Source of the DNA: Mucilaginibacter sp. dw_454
GTDB lineage: Bacteria > Bacteroidota > Bacteroidia > Sphingobacteriales > Sphingobacteriaceae
Direction: 5' to 3'
Assembly (NCBI RefSeq): GCF_018449775.1
Contig: NZ_JAAVVB010000007.1
Location: forward strand, 212,045-276,044
DNA length: 64,000 nucleotides
The notes beneath the pieces were generated by a model. The model was not told the origin of the DNA. It did no database searches and worked only from the letters and a program-made list of their open reading frames with translations. The translations under genes were made by a program, and so were the position numbers. Of the stretch, positions 41,384 to 50,789 are shown piece after piece. Positions within the stretch are counted from its first letter, which is position 1, and every line of letters starts with the position of its first letter.

Positions 41384-44311
41384 ATGAAGAAACTAATTTT
41401 TATAACACTACTTATGCTGACGGCCGGCCAGCTTTGGGCGCAGAGAGGCGACCGTGGGGGCGGCGGGCAAGGTGGCCAGGGCCGACCTGACCGGGGCAAC
41501 CAACCGGCTACGCCGATAGCTCCCCCGCTGGCGAGCAGAGATGTGAGCGGTATAATCAAAGATGAAAATGGGCAAACCGTTATTGGTGCTACTGTTATAC
41601 TGAAATCGAAGTCTGACACGATAAGCGTAGCCACGAATGCCGATGGCATATTTGTTATCCATGCGGTTAAACAGAACGTTTTCACCATTAGTGTAAACAG
41701 CGTAGGTTTTAAGCCCTATGTGCAGAAATGCGCATTTAGCGATTCCAAGAAAAACCTTGTGCTTGACCCCATAACGCTTAAAAATGCTAACAACAAGCTA
41801 AATGAGGTAACCATTAACGGAACCCCAAGTGTTACCTACAAAGAGGATACGGTTGAGTATCGCGCCAGCGATTATAAAGTGCGTGCAAACGCTACACTTG
41901 ATGAACTGTTGAAGAAAATGGAAGGCATGGAAGTGGGGAGTGATGGTACCCTAACTCACCAGGGCCAGCAGGTAATGAAAGCCAAGTTAAATGGTAAGGA
42001 ATACGCCGGTGGCGATGTAGCGCAGGCTATCCAGAATTTACCCGCGGATATCATTGAAAAAGTACAGATTGTTGACGACTACGGCGACCAGGCCGCACGT
42101 ACCGGCATTAAAGACGGCGATCCGCAAAAAGTACTGAACGTTACAACAAAGGCAGATCGATCGGTAGGTACTACCGGACGCTTAACCGGGCAATACGGTG
42201 ACGATGACAGGTTTAACGCACAGTTGTTTTTGCAACGTATTAACGCCAATCAGCAATTGGGCGTTATCGGTAAGCTTAATAATACAATACAAGGTGTACA
42301 ATCATCAGGCTTACAGGGCGGCGCTACTAATGATGGTGGTGGTGGCACAGGCGTTGGCCAAAATGCCCGCAGCGGCGGCGGCAATGGCGCCAGTGGCGGT
42401 ACCATCAAGCAGGGTTCGCCGTCATTTAACTATCGGGACCAATGGAGCAAAAAGATACAGGTAGTTACCAACTACGTTTATAACTTTAAAGATAACAACG
42501 CCCTTAATGATAGTTACGGCCAACGATATACCAGCTTGGGCACCAGTGATTTTACCAATAAAAGCAACTCAGAAAACGACAGCAAAGGGCATGATCTTCA
42601 TTTTGAAATGGACATGAACCTGGATAGCTCTAACTACATACAGGTTAACCCCACTTTTGATTATAGTAAGTCTACCAGTTTCAATGACGCTTATAGTGAT
42701 AATAAAAACTTCTACAAGTCGGGTTTTGAGCATGTCACCAACACCGGCACAAACTCAAGTTTAAATACCAGCAGCAGTTACGGTATCACCGCATTATACT
42801 TGCACTTGTTTAAAAAACCGAAACGCAATTTCTCGATGCAGTTGGGCATAACACATACTACCAGCAAAGCAAATGGCGAGCAGAATACATCTTATCAATA
42901 TTTTGCCGATTCGACTGCCAGCTTTCCTATAAAAGACTCGGTTGTGCATTTGTTGAGTACACGTACCAATACAACCACCAACTACCGGGCTACCATGACT
43001 TATGTTGAACCCTTGAGCACAACATCATTATTGGAGTTTAGCGGCAACATCAGCCAGCGCAACAACTCGGCAGTTTCTATACAGGATACCGTAGAGGCAA
43101 ACTTTTTAGTAAAAGAAGTGCCGAGATACAGCAATATTTACGATTATAAAGTGACAGATGCTAAAGGTACCATTGATTACAGATATTATAACACCAAGGT
43201 AAACCTGTCTATCGGCGCTTCGGCAGTTCCGTTTTCATTGTCTGGCGAGAAATTAAATACTGCGGTTGGCCAGAATGCTTCCACTTCAAAGTCCGACTTC
43301 AGGATCATCCCGGCATTTCGGTTTGCTTATTCATGGTCTCGCACAGAGCGATTTACGCTGAATTATACCGGAACTAACGCCGAGCCTAGCTTTACCCAGT
43401 TGCAGCCGTTTACAGACCGGTCAAACCCCAACAATATCGTTGTTGGTAATCCTAATTTGAAGCCGTCGTTTACACATGCTATCAGCGCACTATACAATAA
43501 CTATTTTGCCAACTCTAAAACCAGCATAAGCCTGGGGTTAAATGCCAGCTCAATAGAAAACTCTATAGCACAAAATAACTTGCTGATACAAGTTCCATTA
43601 ACGGTTAATCCGCTCGACTCTACCAAAAACACGTTTAAAAACATAAATGAAACACATTATCTCAACATCAGCGGGGCGCGCAACATTGTAGGGCGCTACT
43701 CTTTCTCCAAACAATCAAACCAGCGCGAGGTAAATCTATCGTTAAACGGCAATATCACTTACAGCTATACCCCGGCTATGAGTAACAATGAATTGTATCA
43801 TCAAACCAACTGGCGCTTTGACGAGCGCTTTGGCCCACGCATTAGCCCAAATGATAATGTCGAGATCAACCCTTTTGTGGGTTATGACGTTTCACGCTAT
43901 TTTACCACATTGCTAAATGCCAAATCCACTTCGTTAAATACCACATCGTTAGGGTTACAGGGCCGGTTTTATTTCTTTCAAACCTGGCAAATTAATTATG
44001 ATGCCACCAAGCGGTACATCACCGGTATTAGCGGCGGTAATACAAACCCATTGATTTTGAATGCGGGTTTTGAAAAAGAGTTTTTTCAGAAACGTAACCT
44101 GGTCTTCACCTTGAACGTGTATGATTTGCTGCATCAAAACAATTATATCCAGCAAACGGTAACCTCTGGCGGTGTTACCAATACTTTATCAAATGCGCAA
44201 AGCCGCTATTTCCTGGTGGGCTTGCGCTGGAATCTGCAAAAATGGAGCGGTACACCACAACGTAACGGTCGCAACATGCAACGCCGTGGCGACGGTAGTT
44301 TTATCTACTAA
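41384..44311 (+). CDS. TonB-type outer-membrane barrel with CarboxypepD_reg-like domain
   Basis: The protein is 975 residues from ATG 41384 (MKKLIFITLLMLTAGQLWAQ signal); an upstream in-frame start overlaps the previous gene and is rejected. A Gly/Arg-rich linker (about 20-50) precedes a carboxypeptidase-regulatory domain (DVSGIIKDENGQTVIGATVILKSKSDTISVATNADGIF). A plug-like region follows (ATLDELLKKMEGMEV, VAQAIQNLPADIIEKVQIVDDYGD), then a long OMP_b-brl_3 barrel. It resembles the outer-membrane receptor-like proteins often placed beside LytTR systems. The substrate is unknown and no SusD partner is present. Confidence 0.88.
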   Translation: MKKLIFITLLMLTAGQLWAQRGDRGGGGQGGQGRPDRGNQPATPIAPPLASRDVSGIIKDENGQTVIGATVILKSKSDTISVATNADGIFVIHAVKQNVFTISVNSVGFKPYVQKCAFSDSKKNLVLDPITLKNANNKLNEVTINGTPSVTYKEDTVEYRASDYKVRANATLDELLKKMEGMEVGSDGTLTHQGQQVMKAKLNGKEYAGGDVAQAIQNLPADIIEKVQIVDDYGDQAARTGIKDGDPQKVLNVTTKADRSVGTTGRLTGQYGDDDRFNAQLFLQRINANQQLGVIGKLNNTIQGVQSSGLQGGATNDGGGGTGVGQNARSGGGNGASGGTIKQGSPSFNYRDQWSKKIQVVTNYVYNFKDNNALNDSYGQRYTSLGTSDFTNKSNSENDSKGHDLHFEMDMNLDSSNYIQVNPTFDYSKSTSFNDAYSDNKNFYKSGFEHVTNTGTNSSLNTSSSYGITALYLHLFKKPKRNFSMQLGITHTTSKANGEQNTSYQYFADSTASFPIKDSVVHLLSTRTNTTTNYRATMTYVEPLSTTSLLEFSGNISQRNNSAVSIQDTVEANFLVKEVPRYSNIYDYKVTDAKGTIDYRYYNTKVNLSIGASAVPFSLSGEKLNTAVGQNASTSKSDFRIIPAFRFAYSWSRTERFTLNYTGTNAEPSFTQLQPFTDRSNPNNIVVGNPNLKPSFTHAISALYNNYFANSKTSISLGLNASSIENSIAQNNLLIQVPLTVNPLDSTKNTFKNINETHYLNISGARNIVGRYSFSKQSNQREVNLSLNGNITYSYTPAMSNNELYHQTNWRFDERFGPRISPNDNVEINPFVGYDVSRYFTTLLNAKSTSLNTTSLGLQGRFYFFQTWQINYDATKRYITGISGGNTNPLILNAGFEKEFFQKRNLVFTLNVYDLLHQNNYIQQTVTSGGVTNTLSNAQSRYFLVGLRWNLQKWSGTPQRNGRNMQRRGDGSFIY

Positions 44312-44346
44312 CAAGCAAGGTTTTTGTTCATTCAACAGCAGGACAA

Positions 44347-44378
44347 ACGTAGCGATGGGTTTAAACTCATCGCTACGT
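44347..44378. terminator. Strong hairpin between convergent genes
   Basis: ACGTAGCGATG (44347-44357) pairs with CATCGCTACGT (44368-44378), and the loop contains a GTTTAAAC palindrome. It lies between the barrel gene and the convergent histidine kinase gene and probably terminates from either side. Confidence 0.65.
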
Positions 44379-44382
44379 CTGT

Positions 44383-46110
44383 TTAAGCCGGATCTGTGGG
44401 GAGGGTAAAGTAAAAACTACTGCCATGGCCTTGTGTGCTCTCTACCCAAATACGTCCGCAGTTTTTTTCGATAAAATCTTTACAAAGCAATAGTCCTAAA
44501 CCAGTGCCCTGTTCATTGGTGGTACCGCGGGTAGTAAAGTTATTGTTTCCGAAGAGCTTACTCAGGTTTTCTGAGGCAATGCCTACACCGGTATCGGCAA
44601 TCCAAATGGTGGCAGTATCCCTTCTAACTTCGGCATCGACGATGATTTTATCGCCGGCACGGCAAAATTTAATAGCGTTTGATAAAAGGTTACGCAGTAC
44701 AGCCTGAACCATGTCCATATCGGCAAACACCATTGTCGGCATATAAATATGGCTTTTAATGCTGATGCCTTTATCAGCAGCCAATTGAGCAAAGCTACTT
44801 ACCAGGTAAGTTACATTATCCTTGATATCAAAATGTACCCCGTTAATTATTGTACCCTCCAACTGGCTTTTAGACCATTGTAACAGGTTTTCTACCAGTC
44901 CGGAAGTATAGCCAATATTCTTGGTCAATGTAGGTAAGAAGCTTCTGAACTCCTCATCGCTCACCATACCGTCGTTGTTCATACTCAAAATATCCATGAG
45001 GCTAAGTAATGGGGTACGTAAATCGTGCGAAATGATAGAGAATAGACGGTCCTTCAACTGATTCAATTCCTGCAGCTTTTCCTCACTTTGTTTGCGCTCG
45101 GTGATGTCGCGAAACAGCATGATCTTGCCGCTGTAAATAGTTTGTCGTTCAAACAGCGAAGTAAGCGTCACCGCGAAAATCCGGCCATCATCCAGTTTTA
45201 TTTCTATCCAGCTATTTTCCTGGTTATGTACCGCATCGTTCAACTCGGTAAAGCCAGGAAACAAATGCGCCGCCGATTTGCCAATAACGTGATTAATATT
45301 AGGCGGCAGGATCTTTCGCATTTCGGGGTTAATATCAATTACCCGGTTTTGCGTATCAAACACCAGGATGCCCTCTTGTAAAGCATCAACAATTTTACCC
45401 CGGGCAATGGGTACTACGTCGAACAATTTAAAGCCCAATAAACCGATAGAGATAATTAAAGACGATGCAATAAAGGCAAAAGGCGTTAAATCCAGGTGCC
45501 CGAAAGGGCGTAGGTTTAACAAGTAGCTTAAGTTAATTAACCAGGGTATAAATGCACCAAAAAGGATGATACGATTTTGCTTTTTGATGAACTCGTCGGC
45601 TTTTCTGAAACGGGATATGATCAGGTACATCCCCCAGCCTAACATAGAATAAAAATAGACGGTATGAATTTTATACCAGATCCCGGTGGTTATAGCCAGC
45701 AATGGAAATGGGCCCGAGTTATCAACGCCAACCGAAGCATAATGGAGGTGATGCCAGTGGTTGGTCCATACCATTAACAACGTAATACTAGGTTCTAAAA
45801 ATATAAGGAAACGATTAAGTGGTGTGAGCCAATGTTCTTTGCCGGTAAAACCAATAACAAAGACGATCCAGAGTGTGGGCGCGAAAGCAATGCCGAAGTA
45901 TTCGAAATTGATCCAGAACAACATCTGGGTCAATGAGTAGGAAGACAGTTCGCAGCCATAAGCAATGGCCCAGATGGCTATGCTTAGCATCATGTACCCA
46001 AACCAACGCACAGCGCCACCCGTTCGCTTAAATATTGCCCACGATACCCCAACAGTAACCAAGCCGCTTAAAATAAGCGTTATAGCAAATAAATTATTGG
46101 GCAGGTGCAT
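44383..46110 (-). CDS. PAS-containing sensor histidine kinase with 7TM N-terminus
   Basis: The protein is 575 residues. The first 220 residues form seven membrane segments (histidine-kinase N-terminal 7TM type: FRFGYMML-like region, WINFEYFGIAFAPTLWIVFVIGFTG). A PAS domain (about 230-340: ILVFDTQNRVIDINPEMRKI, KIMLFRDITERKQ) is followed by HisKA (LFSIISHDLRTPLLSL, His acceptor) and HATPase (AVLRNLLSNAIKFC, IADTGVGI, GTGLGLLLCKDFI). No response regulator is adjacent, so it is an orphan kinase. Confidence 0.93.
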   Translation of the reverse strand: MHLPNNLFAITLILSGLVTVGVSWAIFKRTGGAVRWFGYMMLSIAIWAIAYGCELSSYSLTQMLFWINFEYFGIAFAPTLWIVFVIGFTGKEHWLTPLNRFLIFLEPSITLLMVWTNHWHHLHYASVGVDNSGPFPLLAITTGIWYKIHTVYFYSMLGWGMYLIISRFRKADEFIKKQNRIILFGAFIPWLINLSYLLNLRPFGHLDLTPFAFIASSLIISIGLLGFKLFDVVPIARGKIVDALQEGILVFDTQNRVIDINPEMRKILPPNINHVIGKSAAHLFPGFTELNDAVHNQENSWIEIKLDDGRIFAVTLTSLFERQTIYSGKIMLFRDITERKQSEEKLQELNQLKDRLFSIISHDLRTPLLSLMDILSMNNDGMVSDEEFRSFLPTLTKNIGYTSGLVENLLQWSKSQLEGTIINGVHFDIKDNVTYLVSSFAQLAADKGISIKSHIYMPTMVFADMDMVQAVLRNLLSNAIKFCRAGDKIIVDAEVRRDTATIWIADTGVGIASENLSKLFGNNNFTTRGTTNEQGTGLGLLLCKDFIEKNCGRIWVESTQGHGSSFYFTLPTDPA

Positions 46111-46210
46111 AATGATTCAGGGGTATTAATATTGCATTAGCAGGCTAGCCCTGCACAACGTATACGAATATAGTAAATGCAGGCTAGATAAAACGGGCTA
46201 TTTATTTGTT

Positions 46211-46864
46211 TTAGCTCAGTTCTTTCATCAATTTATCAAAAGCTTCCTTTAGCTCGGCAAGCTCTTGTTCAACTTTGGCAAGGCGGGCTTCCAACCCGCT
46301 GTTTGAACGGCCGGCTGGCTGTTCGTAATCATCATCCTCGTCGGTAATTTCTGGTACACCGGCTAATAAATGGGCGTATCGCGCTTCTTTTTGCCCCGGG
46401 CGCTTAGGCAACTGCATTACATAGGTAATATCTCCGGCGGCTAGCTTTTCAAGCATCTCCTGCACTTCTTCTATCGACTCAAACTCATACAAGCGGCTGG
46501 CGTTGGTATTAATCTCTCCTGGTGTTTGCGGGCCGCGCAGCATCAACAGGCACATAATGGCCAGTTCTGATGGGATAAGTGGATAAACAATAGCAAAATT
46601 GTGTTTATATTTTACCGAACGAATAGACCCGCCGGTTGCGGTTGATACCAGTCCGCGCCTTTTTAAGGTGTTCAGCGCATCCATTACCGTCTCATCTTCA
46701 TACTGTACAACCGGTTTGCGCGACGTTTTTTGATTGCAAGCCAAGGTAATGGCATTAATGGTCATGGGGTAATAATCGGGCGTGGCGCGGCTTTTTTCTA
46801 TTAAAGATCCAAGTACACGTAGTTCGGTGGCATTAAGTAGCGGCAGGGTTTGCTGGTTATCCAT
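46211..46864 (-). CDS. DUF480 (YceH) family protein
   Basis: The protein is 217 residues. The two winged-helix-like DUF480 halves are visible: LNATELRVLGSLIEKSRATPDYYPMTINAITLACNQKTSR, then ELAIMCLLMLRGPQTPGEINTNASRLYEFESIEEVQEMLEKL. The C-terminal 35 residues form a coiled coil (LEARLAKVEQELAELKEAFDKL). Function unknown in the family. It lies downstream of the GreA-like gene on the same strand. Confidence 0.9.
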   Translation of the reverse strand: MDNQQTLPLLNATELRVLGSLIEKSRATPDYYPMTINAITLACNQKTSRKPVVQYEDETVMDALNTLKRRGLVSTATGGSIRSVKYKHNFAIVYPLIPSELAIMCLLMLRGPQTPGEINTNASRLYEFESIEEVQEMLEKLAAGDITYVMQLPKRPGQKEARYAHLLAGVPEITDEDDDYEQPAGRSNSGLEARLAKVEQELAELKEAFDKLMKELS

Positions 46865-46897
46865 ATTATAAGGTTTGATATTAGATTGGGCGTGAAC

Positions 46898-47350
46898 TTA
46901 TAAAATACTTTCTATTTTATAAACTTTGCCGTTCAAATTAAATTCATCATTAACCCGCAGTCCCTTAATTTTTAGGGCGATGGGCGATGCGGGCGAAATG
47001 GCCATATAGGTTTCGCCTTCGGCAGATATAGCGCCTGCGCTTATGGCAATATAGAGTTTAGCCAGGTTGGTTATCACCACACTGCCAAGGTCGGCGCTGT
47101 CATGTATCGTCGCCGGATTGATTTGATTTAAAGCAACTTTTAGTTTATTGGCTTCGGTGAGCTGGGCCATATTACGGTCTGTTGCCTGCTGTGCCATTGC
47201 CCGTCCGGTTTCATACTTATCGCCTGCGCTGCTTTTGGTATCGTCTTTTGATGCTTGTTGCGCTTCGTCAATACCCTGTTGTGCGGCAGCCATGCGCTGC
47301 TCAACATAGTTAAGACATTGTTGATATAATAGCTGTTTGAGTTGATTCAC
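46898..47350 (-). CDS. GreA/GreB-like C-terminal domain protein
   Basis: The protein is 150 residues from a GTG at 47350; a longer frame reads through the leader hairpin and is not used. The N-terminal half is helical, as in transcript-cleavage factors, and the C-terminal half (TIHDSADLGSVVITNLAKLYIAISAGAI, YMAISPASPIALKIKGLRVNDEFNLNGKVYKI) resembles the FKBP-like GreA_GreB domain. In databases such proteins are often labelled 3-oxoacyl-ACP synthase by error. The acidic loop needed for transcript cleavage is not obvious. Confidence 0.65.
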   Translation of the reverse strand: MNQLKQLLYQQCLNYVEQRMAAAQQGIDEAQQASKDDTKSSAGDKYETGRAMAQQATDRNMAQLTEANKLKVALNQINPATIHDSADLGSVVITNLAKLYIAISAGAISAEGETYMAISPASPIALKIKGLRVNDEFNLNGKVYKIESIL

Positions 47351-47383
47351 GGTGGTTTTAAACTTTAAAATTTTAGGCAAACA

Positions 47384-47416
47384 AAAGCCCCCGCACACTC
47401 GCTGCTTGGGGGCTTT
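47384..47416 (-). terminator. Leader hairpin (possible attenuator) before the GreA-like gene
   Basis: AAAGCCCCC and GGGGGCTTT pair around a 15-base loop, and on the minus strand a TTTTGTTTG tract follows. It lies 34 bases upstream of the GTG start on the coding strand, so it would stop transcription in the leader unless overridden. No other gene lies upstream on that strand. Confidence 0.65.
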
Positions 47417-47572
47417 CAACCTAAACCTTATCACATTGTAAGCGTGAGCTTACAGATAATACACAAAGAACGTTATTTTTTATGAAACAGATGTATATAC
47501 ATGAAAAAAAAATTTTTCAAAGTGTGTATTTGTTACAATAAGGTGATCGGAGGCATAAAATAAATCAGCTTA

Positions 47573-47604
47573 TTTGGATTTATTATAAATAAGACATACA
47601 TTTG
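47573..47604 (+). promoter_or_regulatory. feoAB promoter with dyad operator
   Basis: TTTG (47573-47576), 20 bases, then TACATTTG (47597-47604) match the Bacteroidota consensus. Between them a 7-1-7 dyad (47577-47591, arms GATTTAT/ATAAATA, six of seven matches) is a candidate Fur-type site. The leader would be about 12 bases. Confidence 0.55.
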
Positions 47605-47622
47605 CTCAGTTAACCACTTAAG

Positions 47623-47841
47623 ATGAAACTTTCGCAATTGCAGGTTGGAGAAAAAGGTATCGTAAAAGAATTTACTGATCTGGAAATGTCAGTAAAATTA
47701 ATGGAGATGGGCTGCTTGCCCGGCGAAGAGATCAGGGTTGACCGGATTGCGCCGCTTGGCGACCCGATTGCCATCAATGTATCCGGATACCAATTGAGCC
47801 TGCGTAAACGCGAAGCCTCAACTATCATTTTGCATAAATAA
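47623..47841 (+). CDS. feoA: Ferrous iron transport protein FeoA
   Basis: The protein is 72 residues, an SH3-like FeoA domain (KLSQLQVGEKGIVKEFTDLEMSVKLMEMGCLPGEEIRVDR, then PIAINVSGYQLSLRKREAS). FeoA supports Fe(II) import by FeoB. Its TAA is followed at once by the TTG start of feoB, so the two are strictly coupled. The promoter is consensus-like and carries a dyad that may bind Fur. Confidence 0.95.
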   Translation: MKLSQLQVGEKGIVKEFTDLEMSVKLMEMGCLPGEEIRVDRIAPLGDPIAINVSGYQLSLRKREASTIILHK

Positions 47842-49956
47842 TTGAAAGCCGATATAAGAGTTGCACTTGTTGGGAATCCAAACACCGGTAAATCAACACT
47901 CTTTAACGTATTAACCGGGCTTAACCAAAAAATAGGAAACTTTCCGGGGGTTACGGTTGATAAAAAAGTAGGCTACTCCAAACTGCCTGATGGCCGTGTG
48001 GCAGAGGTTGTCGACCTGCCGGGCACTTACAGCCTCTATCCAAAAAGCCAGGACGAATCTATAGTTTTTTCGGTATTAGCCGACAGGGCCAACGCGCTGA
48101 GTCCCGACCTGGTTGTGGTTATTCTTGACGCAACAAGTCTTAAAAGAAATTTACTATTATACAGCCAGGTTGCCGATCTGAAGATCCCGGTAATTGTTGC
48201 GCTGAATATGATGGACCTGGCTAAAAAGTCGGGCATTGATATCAATATTAATTTACTGGCGCAAAACCTGGGCGTACCCGTTGTGCCTATTGCAGCGCGT
48301 AAGCAAGAAGGTATTGACGAACTGAAGCAGGCTATTGCTATTGCTAACAAGGTAGCCATGCAGGTAGATAGCATTGATGTCAGATCCATCGCCCCGCAGC
48401 TGATAGAAAGCATCAGCAACGAGCTGAATATTGGCAATCCATACTTTGCTTTACAGCTGGCGCATCAGCATGAAACACTCAAATTTCTGTCGACTGAACA
48501 GTCGGACCGGATAGAAGCGCTTGAAAAAGAGCATGGTTTCCATTCGCAGAAAGCGCAAGGTGCTGAAACCATTGCCCGCTACAGCGCTATAAACGACTTG
48601 CTTTACGATACGGTAAAAACACCATCTACGGCGCAAGACGAAACCATAAGCAATAAAATAGACAAGGTTTTAACGCATAAGGTTTTTGGCTTTATCATTT
48701 TCTTCGCCATACTGATGTTTATGTTCCAGGCGATTTTCACCTGGGCGTCGTATCCGATGGATTTAATTTCGCAGGCATTTGTATGGTTGGAAAATACCCT
48801 GCATAAAACCTTGCCTGCCGGCCCGTTGGTGAACCTTCTGGCTGATGGTATTGTAGCCGGCTTAAGCGGTGTAATGGTTTTTATCCCACAGATCGCTATC
48901 CTGTTTGCCTTTATATCGATATTAGAAGATACCGGCTACATGTCGCGTGTTACGTTTATGATGGACAAGCTGATGCGGAAGGTTGGCTTGAACGGCAAAT
49001 CTGTAGTTCCGCTAATCGGCGGTTTTGCCTGTGCCGTGCCATCCATCATGAGTACCCGTACTATTGAAAACTGGAAGGACCGGATGATCACCATTATGGT
49101 TACGCCACTGGTAACTTGTTCTGCCCGCTTGCCGGTTTATACTTTGCTCATTGCGCTGGTTGTCCCCAATAAAAATATCTGGTGGGTATTTAACTTGCAA
49201 GGTTTAGCCCTAACGGGGATGTATGTACTGAGCCTGGTATCGGCCGTTATTGTAGCCTGGGTATTTAAATATATTTTAAAGAGCCGCGAGCGCGGCTACT
49301 TTATCATGGAGCTGCCGGTTTACCGTACGCCAAGGTGGAAGAATGTTGCCTTTTCGATGTATGAGCGTTCAAAAGCATTTGTACTGCAAGCGGGTAAGGT
49401 TATTATAGCCGTTTCTATTGTGCTTTGGGTGCTGGCTAGTTATGGTCCTGGTAATCGTTTTGCGCAAATTGATGCCAAATACAGCCAACCTCAATACACC
49501 AAAACTGTCCCGCACGATCAACTGGACCGCGACATCGCGACAGCAAAATTAGAAAACTCATACGCCGGCGTGCTGGGTCATAGCATTGAGCCGGTTATCC
49601 GCCCGCTGGGTTTTGATTGGAAGATAGGCATAGCCCTGATCACCTCATTTGCTGCCCGCGAAGTTTTTGTGGGCACCATGGCCACCATTTACAGTGTGAA
49701 TGGCGATGCGGACAATATCCAATCGGTACAGGAAAAAATGCACCAGGCTAAAAACACGCAGACGGGCCAACCGGTATTTACCTTTGCGGTAGCATTTTCA
49801 TTAATGATGTTTTACGCCTTTGCTATGCAGTGCGCCAGCACGGTGGCCGTAGTGTATCGCGAAACCAAAAACTGGCGTTGGCCGGCCATACAATTTGCTT
49901 ACATGACAGTGCTGGCTTATGCGGCCAGTTTCGTGGCGTATCACTTGTTGAAATGA
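47842..49956 (+). CDS. feoB: Ferrous iron transporter FeoB
   Basis: The protein is 704 residues with a TTG start directly after the feoA stop. The N-terminal G domain has GNPNTGKSTLFNVLTG (P-loop), NFPGVTVD, DLPGTYSL and ALNMMDLA. The helical GDI-like region follows. The membrane part has two Gate motifs (IALISGL-type: VPLIGGFACAVPSIMSTRTIENWKDR, MVTPLVTCSARLPVY) and ends in several spans. It imports Fe(II) across the inner membrane. No FeoC is seen. Confidence 0.97.
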   Translation: MKADIRVALVGNPNTGKSTLFNVLTGLNQKIGNFPGVTVDKKVGYSKLPDGRVAEVVDLPGTYSLYPKSQDESIVFSVLADRANALSPDLVVVILDATSLKRNLLLYSQVADLKIPVIVALNMMDLAKKSGIDININLLAQNLGVPVVPIAARKQEGIDELKQAIAIANKVAMQVDSIDVRSIAPQLIESISNELNIGNPYFALQLAHQHETLKFLSTEQSDRIEALEKEHGFHSQKAQGAETIARYSAINDLLYDTVKTPSTAQDETISNKIDKVLTHKVFGFIIFFAILMFMFQAIFTWASYPMDLISQAFVWLENTLHKTLPAGPLVNLLADGIVAGLSGVMVFIPQIAILFAFISILEDTGYMSRVTFMMDKLMRKVGLNGKSVVPLIGGFACAVPSIMSTRTIENWKDRMITIMVTPLVTCSARLPVYTLLIALVVPNKNIWWVFNLQGLALTGMYVLSLVSAVIVAWVFKYILKSRERGYFIMELPVYRTPRWKNVAFSMYERSKAFVLQAGKVIIAVSIVLWVLASYGPGNRFAQIDAKYSQPQYTKTVPHDQLDRDIATAKLENSYAGVLGHSIEPVIRPLGFDWKIGIALITSFAAREVFVGTMATIYSVNGDADNIQSVQEKMHQAKNTQTGQPVFTFAVAFSLMMFYAFAMQCASTVAVVYRETKNWRWPAIQFAYMTVLAYAASFVAYHLLK

Positions 49957-50104
49957 GCTTAAAGCGGAAAGAATAAAGCTAAAAGCTTTTCTTGTCAAAT
50001 TTTCTTTAAGCACCCCCCTGTCAATTTATCTCAATGACTTTTTGCTTTCACCTTTAGTCTTTCAGCTTTCCGCTTAAAAAAGTATCTTTGATTTGAGGTA
50101 GAAA
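49957..50104 (+). promoter_or_regulatory. Intergenic stretch with inverted repeat and SprT promoter
   Basis: The region begins with AAGCGGAAAG (from about 49963) and ends with its complement CTTTCCGCTT (about 50066-50075), a long loop apart; this could end the feoAB transcript. A perfect -7 box TATCTTTG lies at 50083-50090, 15 bases before the TTG start of the next gene. Confidence 0.5.
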
Positions 50105-50716
50105 TTGGATAAAGTAAAAGTATTAGAAAAGTATCTCCCGCCCGATGCCGCGCCGCTAATTGGCCGTTGGATAGATTACTTTAAATGCGAGTTTAAGATC
50201 TCGCGCAACCGCGGCACTAAATTTGGCGATTACCGTGCACCCTACCAGGGCAAGGGTCATCGCATCTCTGTTAATTTTGATTTAAATCCCTACGCATTTT
50301 TGGTTACCACGGTGCATGAGTTTGCACACCTACACACCTGGAACGAACATAAGCACCAGGTAAAACCCCACGGCAATGAGTGGAAAAGCAATTTCAAAAA
50401 AATGATGCAACCTTTTTTTGAAAAAGAAGTTTTTCCGCCTGATGTGAAGCATGCAATTGTGAGCTATTTGAATAATCCGGCGGCATCCAGTTGTTCTGAT
50501 TTAACACTGTACCGTTCTCTGCGCAAATACGACGCGCCGAAAGAAGACATCCACACGGTTGAAAAATTACCTATCCACGCTATATTTAAACTGAAGGATG
50601 GCCGCATTTTCCGCAGGGAAGAGAAATTGCGCAAACGTTACAAATGCACCGAATTGGCCACTAAAAAAGTTTACCTGTTTAGTCCGGTAGCCGAGGTAGA
50701 AGTGATTAACGACTAA
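50105..50716 (+). CDS. SprT-like zinc metalloprotease-fold protein
   Basis: The protein is 203 residues with a TTG start and no nearby ATG. The zinc motif VHEFAHLHTW (His71, Glu72, His75) and a third ligand in KPHGNEWK are as in SprT-like proteins. The C-terminal half has a small basic region (GRIFRREEKLRKRYKCTE), which in SprT relatives often forms a zinc ribbon, but the Cys set is incomplete. Possible role in DNA-protein crosslink processing is by family analogy only. Confidence 0.85.
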   Translation: MDKVKVLEKYLPPDAAPLIGRWIDYFKCEFKISRNRGTKFGDYRAPYQGKGHRISVNFDLNPYAFLVTTVHEFAHLHTWNEHKHQVKPHGNEWKSNFKKMMQPFFEKEVFPPDVKHAIVSYLNNPAASSCSDLTLYRSLRKYDAPKEDIHTVEKLPIHAIFKLKDGRIFRREEKLRKRYKCTELATKKVYLFSPVAEVEVIND

Positions 50717-50789
50717 CATTTATTTTCCTCGGCTCCAACCGCCAAACTATAAACTTGCGTAAGTGTTGTAAACACAACAATTTAGACTT

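Noticed and set aside
46898..47434. Longer form of the GreA-like protein and the label 3-oxoacyl-ACP synthase
   Set aside because: The extra N-terminus is translated from the leader hairpin, and no thiolase-fold motif is present.
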